Shown here: piece by piece, positions 48,505-59,700 of the stretch
Numbering within the stretch: the first letter of the stretch is position 1
Layout: each line of letters begins with the position of its first letter
Source of the DNA: Rotaria macrura
Taxonomy: Eukaryota > Rotifera > Eurotatoria > Philodinida > Philodinidae
DNA length: 64,000 nucleotides
Assembly: GCA_900239685.1 (NCBI GenBank)
Contig: OENT01000010.1
Span: 248,001-312,000 of the forward strand
Direction of reading: 5' to 3'
Notes under the pieces: generated by a model
The model's input: only the letters and a program-made list of their open reading frames with translations
Database searches by the model: none
What the model was told of the DNA's origin: nothing
Made by a program: the position numbers and the translations under genes

Positions 48505-49111
48505 TTCCAGGGCAAACAATCAGATACTAAGATCTGACAAGATTCTGCATCTGATCTTGTAAGATTATACCAAAAATCGTACACAAAATCCTGGTCTAAG
48601 AAGTCTGACATCAAGTCTTACTCTAAAATTCTTGACAGATTTTGTTCTTTTGTCAGATCTGATTATAAGATTATAGAAAATCTTATGCGACAGTAAGATC
48701 TTACAAGAATCTTATCGTACGAATAGATGTAACCCAGGTCGAAAAATCTGACACAAGATCTTATGAAATACATACAGGATCTTGGAATATGGGCGAAATC
48801 TTTCAAGAATCTGACAAAAAATCGTCGTCTCTGAGATCTTGCATCAGATCGCCCAGTAAGATTCTTGAAAGATCTTATTAATTTGTAAGATCGTTCAAGA
48901 ATCTGATTGTGCGATCTGACACAAGATCTCAGAGACTACGATTTTCGTACGATTTTTTGTCGGATCGTACACGATCATATAAGATCAGATGCAGAATCTT
49001 ATCAGATCTTAACATCTGCTTGTTTGCCCTGGGAAGATATCTGAGACCACAATTTTTTGTACAATTTCATCCGATCTTACAAGACTTAATGTCTAATTGT
49101 TTAGCCTGGAA
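48505..49111. mobile_element. Foldback element built of AAGATC-rich nested inverted repeats
   Basis: Outer ends are TTCCAGGGCAAACAATCAGA on the left and the inverted relative ending TTTGCCCTGG at 49032. A second, degenerate copy of the right end (TTTAGCCTGGAA) stops at 49111. The terminal ~60 bp of both sides match as inverted copies at roughly 85 percent by eye. Inside, a second nested palindrome surrounds 48860 (CGTCTCTGAGATCTTG versus CAAGATCTCAGAGACTACG), and GATCTT/AAGATC motifs recur throughout. No transposase frame and no clear target-site duplication are visible. This is the layout of a foldback or MITE-like DNA element. Confidence 0.75.
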
Positions 49112-51929
49112 TTGCACAAAAACAAATAAATAGTGGCCAATGACGCATATCAAATAACATGTTCATATGTATCATGTTTTCAAAGGAATTCTTTGAACCA
49201 AGATTGTACGCTGTACACTCGATGCATTTTTTTCAATCATATTGTTGTGCGTATTTCTTCGAAGCAACACATTGTCGTAGCACTACGATTAAAACATGTA
49301 TTAGTTGATGAATCTGATTATAACCGTCTATCTCTAAGAATGAAGAATATTGTTGCTGTTCAGAAGAATCATTTATCGAAAAACGCTTGAATAAAACAAT
49401 GCAAAGTCGTGATGTTTGTGAGTTACAATGTTGCTATCTCTTTTTGAAATTTCTTGCTTATCAGACACGAACGAGATGAATCAAGACAAGATGATAAACT
49501 CTACCAAGCTTAGGCAAGTCTACGCAATATACTAATAACATATCTGGATTATGCGTCTGTCGTATGGAGATTTGTGCATGATTTAAATAAAAAGAATGAA
49601 TTTTGAAAATGCACTTAGATACTGCGAAGATTCCAGTTTTTCTTACGGCGACACTGATCGACCACTTTGCTTTCAAACTGAATCGCAATAAACTCGAACG
49701 GATTCCAGTGATATGCATCTGATCCAATCAATTAGCTACGTGTCCGCATGACATAGGGAAAAAATTCAAGTTTCAGTTGAATTTAATATCAATACTTATT
49801 CGGTTTTATAGAACAGGCTATTTCATAAACACCGATTGCCATTAGAATGACAGACAATAAAAATAGGTATAACATACAATCTACATGATCACGTCGATAT
49901 AGGGGGCTGTTTCAAGCGTACCTGGGTAATTCATGCGACAATACATAGGCCAAAAACATATCTCACATGTTTTTTGACGGTATTGGCAATGAAACATTAA
50001 ATATCGGGAGTTCGACAATTTAGATAGTTCCATCAGAAATCGTCAACGTTTACAGTGGCCTTCTCGGGCGCAGCTAAAACTTTCACTAATTGAATTTCCT
50101 TCTACCCTGAGACTAACTATTAAAACATTTCACTGAGTTTCAATCAGTATGATTTTTTGTTTTTCAAGTCATAAAATTCAACCTTTTTTTCTTGTAATGA
50201 CGATCTTATTTATATTTTCCTCATTTTGTGTTGTTAACTTATTCCATTGAATACCAAAAAATGTCTAAAACCTTTTACATACGTGCATATCTAGTCCTAA
50301 TAAGTTAGTCGATTATGCGCATCTCTATATTAACTCATTCATATGACTCTAAAATTAATTGAGAGCAAATGAAATTTTTGGAAAACAAGGTCAATTTCGA
50401 GAAGCATTCTTGAACAGTATCATGTAATAATAAACCATCATTTTTTGCTAATGTATCCATATTTAGCGAAAACATCAATTATTGCTATAACAACGTTTCT
50501 CATACGAGCGAAATTCATCAGCATGTTGGAATGTTTTACGGGGAAGTACTCGCAATGTATATTCTACATGCTAGCATAGACACTTTACTCGGCTTGTTTG
50601 AATTTTTTGCAATTCGCCTAAACGGGAAATGTCTAACACTCATACGTAAGAGTAGCTCCACTTTGAATCTCCCTCTTTTTAAATATTTAAGTCAAAAAAC
50701 ATAGCGCCGTAAACGATCTAAAGCAGGGAAAAACGTCGCCATAATTCTTTATGCCCGAAAAGTCAGACACATAGTGGAGAAAACGGTATAAATGATTCCG
50801 ACGAAATAAGGTAGAAATGAATCCTGTAATAAACCGGTTTTTAGCCTTTTCAGACGCCGTTTCCGGTGGCCAGAAGGATCCAACTTGACTCCATACTTGA
50901 TAGATTCTCTTATCAATCTTCTACACTCTTTGTTCTGAAAGCAACACAAAAAGCTCTTCTTTTAATACGTCATCAATGTTAGTTATTTTCAAAATTCATT
51001 GCGCATAATCGAATTCATCATTATATACTAGAGGGAAATGAATAAGATTTTGCTTGAATATCACACCATTCAAGAAATAAAACTTTTTGCTCCGTTAAGT
51101 AGTCGATAGTCTATTAAATCAATACAATTAAAGGTCACTTTTTAACTTCAAATAATTTTTTACACCACTGTGCACTCATTAACATGATGTAAACTTCAAG
51201 AACACTTGACCCGTATCAATTTCATTATCAAAAAGTAAAATTTATTGATAGTTTCATGTTTATACTATTACAAACACATGCATTTACTAATTAGCTCTAT
51301 AATGTGCTCAAAATGTATGGCGTGTTGATTAGAAAAATATGCATTATTGTTGAGACAATAACTGGATTCCACCTTGAAAAGCACATTAGAAATATTCATA
51401 TCGAGATAATAATAAGTGGTCTAGAAATTTTCGATTATTCAGGCTCATTTCGTGCGTGATCATTCATGTCAAATGTAGATAATTGCAAATGAGCTACAAC
51501 CTTGTGTGTAAATCTCATGCATACTTGATTTAGCACAATGATTACAGTGGTACAAAAGAAAACTGATTTTGTAAGTGAAAATACGCATGTGTTGGTCCGT
51601 CAGATGGCGCCTCTGTATGATAAACTCAAATTTCAAAATATTTACCGTATATGAACATATTAATAATGATATATGAATAATTTTTGAAAATATTTCTCTC
51701 ATAATTTTCAATGATTTTCATTAACACTTAATATGGAGACTAAAGCATCTCTTTAATGTTTCTACGTTTTTTTGTTGACGATTCATCGGTTATTCTTCTT
51801 CTCCATCTAGGGTTTTTTTTGTTTATTTGTCGTTCTGTCAGCGGTCAAAACGTGTATATTGACTGTAGTGTTGTCTTTTCGGAACTTTTATTGCTCTAAG
51901 TAAGAAGACACAAAATGTTGTGAAATAGT

Positions 51930-54900
51930 GCTTCACCTGTTGCAACAGAATCAAATGGTCCATATCCTTCAGATATTTCATCAATTGGGACAACTGCATA
52001 CGGTGATCGAACATGTTCAACAGCTAAATGTGCATTATATCTTCATTGTTCGAAGCAATATTTTTCGGCCGATTATCTTAAACACACCCAGGAGGAAGGC
52101 TACGGACCACTGTAAATCACCGTAAACGGCAGTATTCTATCATAGACCTGGTCCGCGATTCAAGACCGTATTTGTATCTTATATCGACCGTATTTAATCG
52201 TAAACGGCCGTCTACATACCACATGTTTTCATTTGGGCAACGAACAGTTATCACTTAGTGCTTATACTTTTACATTAGTGATTGATCAACTTGGTAAAAA
52301 AGAAGTCTATTTTTTTCATGTTTATCAATTTTCTTTGTCTCTTATATGCTGACAAGAAGATCAGATAAAAAATTTAAAATTAGTTGAATCACTCCGTCGA
52401 ACAATACATTCCTTGGATCAATGGTGTCAAAATCTCATTAGAACAGTAGAATATGTCTACTAAAGAAACTTTCATCAATAAAATCAAATTATATTCAATC
52501 AAGTAATTATTTGCAACAATTTCAATTTGAACAATCATCATACATGCAAGCATTGAGAATTGATCTTGAACAAATGAAATTTATTCTTAATATCTATGCT
52601 TGGTTTTCCTTTATTAATTTTTTGACGGAAATAAAATTGAATATTATTAAGATCAAGAAATGAAAAATATTCAAACGACAATCACACAATTACTAAGAAA
52701 TTTTTCTGAACTTCAGCGTGATTTATGTTTAAAAGAACGTCAAGTACCACATATCTGTGCTTTCATTGAACGTGAACTTATGTGGCAACGACGTCGAACA
52801 GACTATGCACAAATACCAACAGTAGCTGATGAAAGTGAAGATTGATGAGGCTATCGATACAGGAACAAATCATGCTGATGAAGATGTTCCTGATTATTCA
52901 ACCGTCGGTGGAATACCATCAACATTATATGAACACTGTTTACTTTCATTTGTTGTTGGAAATGATTCAATAACGAATACAGATGAGATAACTGCATCGT
53001 CAGATATGAAGAAGTTTTTGCCAAATATTAAAAAGGATTTTACAATTGAAATGAAACAAAGAAATAATACAACATCAACAATACACACAATGTTAAGAAA
53101 TAATACTAAAAAGAGAAGAATTTGTATGAGTTGTGGAAAATGCTAGTAAGTTATTCTATGTAAGCTGAACAGTGAATATTAACTTTAAAAAATTAATTTT
53201 ATTGTAGAACATTTTCTCAATGGATAGGACCCACTTAGTAGATGAGACTTTCGCTGAGAGTTCGAGCAATTGGATCCTTGCTCCTGGATTATTACATTTT
53301 CTTGTAAAGACTCGGATATCAAGCAAAGCTGTACAATTTTACTATCTGCTGAAGCTTTGTTTATATGAAGACATCGCTCAGATTCAGGGGTAGGAAAAGA
53401 GAGCTTTACAGAATTTTTTTTCTCATCAAATTTGTTAATGTACAAATTGTTATTTATAGAAAGAAGAGAAATAATTTATGTTCCAAGGTTATAAAGATGT
53501 AGATATCTTTCATTAAGATATAGAAACATGCTGTGGTGTCTGAATAAAGTGTATCTGGAGAATGTGTAACATCCGCACACTAATAGAAGAACGTTCTTGT
53601 CTGTTGCCAAAAGACGTACCCATTTTTTTCATTCTTTCATAAGAAAGATACTTTGCCATACAAAAGTAATCTGATACCTTGTCATATTCGAGTTTCATTG
53701 CTTCTATCAATGTCCATGCCTCCATCGCTTATGACTCATTAGCGGGATTTCTCTCAACATCATATGGCACTAACATGATTTACATCTCTGTAATCGAGCC
53801 TAATATATGATAAGATATTTTTCGTTTTCTATTTTAGTCTTACTTTTTCCATTCGATGAGTATTACTAATGATCATTGTATGAGGTGGGTCATTAAAAAC
53901 GACGATCTCATTATTTTCTCAAGATCTTTTCTAGTTTTTATCAATTTCAAATTAGTCTTTCCACAAATGATTCAGTATTCAATTTTCTACAAAATCATGT
54001 GTAAAATATTATTTTAAATTAGAGAACGGCTAACTTCTGAAAGGAAAATAAAATGTCCGAAAATCTGTTACTTTCAAGTTCAAAATGCATTCACATTTGA
54101 AGAATACTCTGACAATTTATGCGCACTCTTAGATTACGAGAGGAACATTTTCTGGTATGTTCAGATAGGTTCTTTCTGATATCTTTGAAAAGAACTTTCT
54201 CAGAAAGCGGTCTTCTACTATGAATTCAATATTTTCCAAAAATTCGTCCAACACGCCTTAATTTACGTTTTCAAGAAAACCTCCCTAAAAAACAATTTTG
54301 CATGACTCAAACAATTGTGCAGGGACGTAGTCGAGTATGTCAACTTCCAAAGAAAAAGAAATCGTCACAAAGAAAAATGTTTGTTTATTGAATGGCATTC
54401 AATTCTTTCGAAGCATCAAAGCCTTAAGTGCAAGTTGAGTTTTTTTGGAAATCGAGAAAAAATGGACCCCTGAATTTTTTACTAATGTTTTAATCAAAAT
54501 AATTTTCGAAGACATGAATCTTGTTGAGAATTTAACACTCTTTCATGTTGGAAATAGATTTTAGACAAACCGAGTTTTGTACATTAAAGTGGAAGATTTT
54601 TCGACGTTTTTTCTTCGTTTTAGAACTTAGCCGTTCTCTAATGTACAAAAGTCTTTTACACATGGTTTTGTAGAGAATTGAATGTTGAATTCTTTAGGAG
54701 AAAAGTAATGAGGTCTTCATTCTAAATAGTCCATTCAATAGAACATCAAGATATGGTGCAAAGTACATGTTCTTTCGAAAGGAGATAAAGAACAAAGAAA
54801 AACTTTAAAATACTTTTGTACTAGTTAATCTACTGTACAGTTAAGTTTAGTATTCAACAGTTGATAAGTAAGACTACCATTAAAAATGATGATCATACGG

Positions 54901-55844
54901 GAATAAATCAATAGCTCTTGTTGATCACAACTAAGCTCTATCGATTCAATTTGCTTCGAGTATAAAAGTGATTTGTTACTTCAGAATTTTCTTTAATTAG
55001 TCGATTGCTGAGATCATCTTTCGAATAGCTAATCTTTCCCATGATACCATGCGAATATTACGAGCTGTAATAACAAAAATAAACTAATATATCTTGAGGT
55101 TTTCATGTCTTGCCGTTATTCTTATTTCAAAATATATCTTTGAAAGAAACATGGTTGTCATGGAAAGGCTTCTCATAAGTTATATGTAAACAACGTATGA
55201 CTTCTAGTTACATATAAAAATGTATATGAGCTTTGAATGCTTACACTGATCCCTTGGTTGTTTCTACAGAGATTTTCCTGGTGATATATTTTTGAATCAT
55301 GAAGTTACACTATGCTACAAATAGTATCGAAATGGTTGTGTCCAAAATCGTTTATATCCCTAATCAATCCCACCGAAAAGATTCCGTGCTCCTATAACTT
55401 CAGATAGTTAGCAGTCGATCTTTTTCGAAGCCCACAATGTATGAGATATCTTATATACGACTGCACAAGCTGTTGTTGTTATTCATGATCGAAATGAATC
55501 ATTTACTCAACTAGCAAGAAAGAAAACAAAATTCTCTTCGAGATATTCATAGTTCATTTCAGTTTCAATGACTTCAATTAGTAGCCATAGGATCTTTTCA
55601 TAAGTAATTAGATTTTCGGAGTTCGTTTTTTATATATATATGACAGTTTAGAATTTCTCCGTTCTTCTATTTTAGTCATCCAACTAGTCTACAACCTCAC
55701 TATCGTCAATGTAAACATCAATCTGCTTTTCGACAATTAAATTCATCAAATTCTAATACGCACTCACTCAATGGGAAAAAAAACGTTAACAACAGAAACT
55801 AATGTGATTAATCAACAACAAAATTTAGTCGATTCATAGTATTG
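51930..55844 (+). pseudogene. Decayed multi-exon gene of unknown family
   Basis: Several blocks on plus look like exons but do not make one reading frame. 51930-52115 reads with Cys/His spacing (RTCSTAKCALYLHCSK, then EEGYGPL and stop). 52357-52455 contains IKNLKLVESLRRTIHSL and ends in a stop. 52515-52620 contains LQQFQFEQSSYMQALRIDL. 52660-52845 is helical and charged (ELQRDLCLKERQVPHICAF). 52829-53146 continues in another frame (DEAIDTGTNHADEDVPDY, then KKRRICMSCGKC). 55680-55840 resembles a C-terminal exon after TTTTAG, with a one-base slip in an A8 run. The Cys/His block and the LRIDLEQ helix faintly recall PHD-finger proteins of the JADE/BRPF type, but I would not assign a family. Stops and frame changes suggest a pseudogene. 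Confidence 0.35.
53976..54685. repeat. Diverged inverted repeat (arms about 63 bp, span 710 bp)
   Basis: Left arm 53976-54038 and right arm 54621-54685 are imperfect reverse complements sharing CTACAAAA.CATGTGTAAAA and ATTAGAGAACGGCTAA. Weaker similarity extends outward (CTCATTA.TTTTCTC on both sides). There is no coding frame between the arms. It is probably an old foldback or MITE copy that overlaps the decayed gene region. Confidence 0.6.
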
Positions 55845-56074
55845 ATTCTTTATCTCTGGAGTGAACTATCAAAAACTAGGCATTCAAAATGAAATTCTCT
55901 ATTCTTTTATTGCAATTTCTTTCGTCGATGATATTTTTGAAGGAAAAAAAAATGACGAAACAAATGCCTAAAACAAATTGAAAATTTTCACTCCTACTCG
56001 ACTGTTCTCTGTATATGTATATGTTGTTAGAATCAGTGACGATAGATAGTGCTGTCAAACGAAGATTAAAACAT

Positions 56075-56147
56075 GTTCTTCTAGTCTAACTGACTGGGAC
56101 ATCTGCCGTGACAGCGAAAAGTATGGGTTTAAGTCCCATGACGGTCA
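56075..56147 (+). tRNA. Degenerate tRNA-like sequence (pseudogene or SINE head)
   Basis: An A-box-like TAGTCTAACTGACTGG starts at 56082 and a B-box-like GGTTTAAGTCC starts at 56126. The 44-base spacing is that of a real intronless tRNA. A perfect 5-bp T stem (ATGGG/CCCAT) with a 7-base loop and a 4-bp D stem form. The anticodon stem has one mismatch, and only about five of seven acceptor pairs form. Position 33 is G instead of T, and the nominal anticodon TGA (Ser) has no Ser-type long variable arm. A functional tRNA is therefore unlikely; a pseudogene or tRNA-derived SINE fits better. Confidence 0.4.
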
Positions 56148-56486
56148 TCCTTTTCTTCGTTCTATCACATAACATTGGTGATACTGCTTGTCTGTCCCTT
56201 CGTTCTATACATATAGAAGCGAACATGTATATGTTTGATAATCTAGCACTGAACAAAAAAGCCTGCCATATTCCTGTTGTTATTATTGTTTTCGTTTTTG
56301 ATGGTAATGATTTTTCTTGGATGACAACTATTGTGCTGTATGTATTGCTTTTCTAACATCAGTTGAATTGTTTGTTTGTTCATTGGATTTTATCCTTTTC
56401 CAGAACAGAAAATATTTTATGTTGATGAACATTTGTTTGTGATGATTCACTTTCTGTCTGTACATGATCGTATCTCTCGTTCTTTT

Positions 56487-56503
56487 CTCTCTCTCTCTCT
56501 CGC
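56487..56503. repeat. CT dinucleotide microsatellite
   Basis: A short (CT)n tract about 250 bp upstream of the MTA start codon. Confidence 0.7.
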
Positions 56504-56713
56504 CTCTTCATTCCACTGTGTATTGTTACTGTTATTGTGTTTCTCTTTCTTCTTTTGTTTTTCTCTTTTCCACAGATACATATTAATCTAGTGATTTAAG
56601 GACATAAGATTTAACATCGAATAAAATTAACAGTGTTCCGCTCGTCCCAATGAGCTAACAACATTAGATCTTCATTTTGTTCCGGTTTTATTTTAGAATT
56701 AATTAGATTTCAG

Positions 56714-56734
56714 AATGGACGAATTATCCGAGTG
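56714..56734 (+). promoter_or_regulatory. Six-codon upstream ORF before the MTA start
   Basis: ATG GAC GAA TTA TCC GAG TGA ends 18 bases before the MTA ATG at 56753. If the transcript starts upstream, ribosomes meet this uORF first, which could lower or regulate translation. The transcription start is not known. Confidence 0.45.
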
Positions 56735-56752
56735 AATACGAACGTTATCAAG

Positions 56753-59700
56753 ATGGCTTCTTGCATGTATCGTGTTGGCGGTAAAATTTCTATAATAAAT
56801 TTTGTATTTTTCATGTTCTAATATTTCTTAATGACTGCTTTAGATTATGTGTATTTCGAAGGCAATCCAAGTGAACCTTATTTAATTCGACGAATCGAAG
56901 AATTGAATAAGGTTTGTTTATAATAGTGACATGTTCGAAAACGGATGTCATCTATTTCGTAATTGTATTATGTCGACATATTTTTTATTGTCGTGTAGCG
57001 ATCTCCGTGCGAAATGAAATGACATTATTGCCTTATTAAAATAGGAAAGAAAATAAAAATAAAGACAGAATGTCCCTTGTTAATATTTTCCGACTTCGCT
57101 CGTCTCTTAATAAATTTACTGTCAATGTCATTTCTATTCGCAAGTCATCATCGAAGAAAAAGTGCATCGGCTATTGTTCCAACTTCAACTATAGAGACAT
57201 CATTCCTATCATCTATTCTTATACTATAAATGTTGAGTTGATAAGGTGTCGAGGTGTCAATAAATTGTATAAAAACATTGGGGATTCGAGACATGTACAT
57301 ATTCCTTCAGCAGTAATCAGCATGATAGAAATCCTATGATGAAATATCTCTGCAAATTAAATAATCATGAGTCTATTTCTTTGCTCTTTTTTCTCTTTAA
57401 TTTCCCACGTTTGTTCATAAGTAACTGAAACGATGGAGAACCAAACATGAGTATTTCGAATACAAAAAAAAACGATTCCCGATCGATTCAGATGAACACT
57501 TGTATGTGTGTACGTACGATGTATTAATTGAAGACGAAAAATGTGTAGTTTTCATCGATCATTTTTTCATTAGCAAGTGCTCTATTTATATTGATGATCT
57601 TGATTTATGTACTACACGAAACAAGACAGGACTGTCCAATTAAATCGATACAAGTTGACTTTCATTTAGACACCTAATGGCAATGTTGAAGCTCGGGTAG
57701 CTTGTTTTTATCGTCGTCGTGACATATCTGCTTACCTAGTTAATCAAGTCGATCGACTTAAAATCGACGGTAAATTTTTTTATTAAACACTAGTAATCAT
57801 AAGATATTGAAGTGTGTGTTCACTTTTGTAGGTCCATGGGATGATGACGATGAAATATCAACAGATACAAATGGAAGTACTACAAATCCATCGAGTTCGA
57901 CCGGAAATAATTCATCATCTCAACCAACTGAATTAAATGATACACAAAAACATCAATTACGTCATCGTGAATTATTTTTAACACGTCAGATTGAAACATT
58001 ACTAGCAACAAATATACGTGGAAAATGTTTAGTTACACTTCATAATGAAACCGAATCATTTTTATCTTATCTTAATACGGAGGTGATATTTAGAAATAAA
58101 AAAAAACTACCAATAACAACAAACAAAATACTATCTATTTTAGGATCTGTTCTTCTATCAACTCGTTTATGATCCCAATCAAAAAAGTTTGAATGCTGAT
58201 CGTGGCGAAATTCGTGTTGGAGGAAAATATCAAGCTGATGTGCCAACACAACCTATCTATATAGATGGGGCGGAAGATCGTATGGAAAAGCACACCAATT
58301 TTTTATCATTCATATGTATATATTAACATTTTGTTTTTTTTTTCTTTGATTTAGCGAATGTTCAATCACGAGAAGATTTAATATGGGATGCTAATGGAGG
58401 ACTCACTGAAAAACAAATCGATCAATTTTTGATTGTTGCTCGGTAGGCATTTCTTTGAATTTTCTTTGAGATAAAGAGAGAATACAAACATCCCATAGAT
58501 CCATTGGTACTTTTGCGCGTGCACTCGACTGTCCAACAGCTTTGAAACATCCAAGTCTTCATATGAGTGCTGCATCGGCGTCACGTGATGCTACTTTAGT
58601 ATGTCAAAATATATATATATATATATATTCATGAATTTGATATGAATTTCTTTCTTCTAGTTCTTTGCAATGGATTCATTACATAAACATCATTATGATT
58701 TAGCATTAGCTACATGTAGCTTAGTACCAAACACAGGTCCAATACTTGTTAAAGATCAAATGGAAGATTGGTCTGCTGCTGAAGCGAATTCATTTGAAGA
58801 TGCTATTGAAAAATGTGGCAAAGATTTCATTGAAATACAAAAAGAATATGTAAAATCTTCACGTTGCTTTTTTTCTTTCTACTTGATAATAGAATATATT
58901 TATTCTTCTTAGTTACCATGGAAAAGTTTAAAGGGCATCATTGAATATTACTATATGTGGAAAACAACAGATCGTTATGTCGTACAACGACGTTTAAAAT
59001 TAGCTGAACAAGAAAATAAACTTAAACAAGTTTTTATACCGAATTAGTTCGTATTAGGAAAAAAAATCATTCAATCAGTCTACTTATTTTATTCGATTTC
59101 TTACTTTTTAGTAATAAAGCACATCAGTGTCTACTTCCACAACGACCACAAAGTGAAAATAAGCCATGTGAATCATGTGGAAGTATGTAGAACGAAAAAT
59201 TTTTTTATAATAGAAAATAATTTATTTCATTTTATTATAACTACTATTCTTTCGACTCAAGCTACTTCATCATCTCAATGGTATCAGTGGAATGCAGCTC
59301 AATCACATACACGACTTTGTGCAGAATGTTGGAGTTATTACAAGAAATTAGGTGGTTTGAAATATCCAAAAAAGAGCGGTAAGATTTATTTTTAGAATTC
59401 TCAAAATTCATTCTTTAATATGAAAATATTTAATTTTAAAGGCCCTGATCGGCGACAAGGTAAGTGTGTCATTGAAGGAGAAAAAAATAGGAGAGATTTT
59501 ATTTATGGCTTTGTACTTTAGAGCGAGCAGCAAATATCAATAAATTAGTTAGCTATAAATGTACTGTTACTGGTTGTGGAAAGGTATGTTAGATTTGCAA
59601 AGTTAAAACGTATCTAGATCTTATCAATCGCTCGATATTCATTTGTTTTTCGTCGTTATGAGAAACGTGACCTAACTACATCGGGATTTTCCTATCATTT

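Noticed and set aside
49133..49390. 85-codon plus ORF after the foldback element
   Set aside because: No recognised motif or splice partner; consistent with chance in this region.
53185..53725. Minus-strand ORFs of 70-86 codons
   Set aside because: They lie antisense to the decayed gene region and lack motifs; probably chance.
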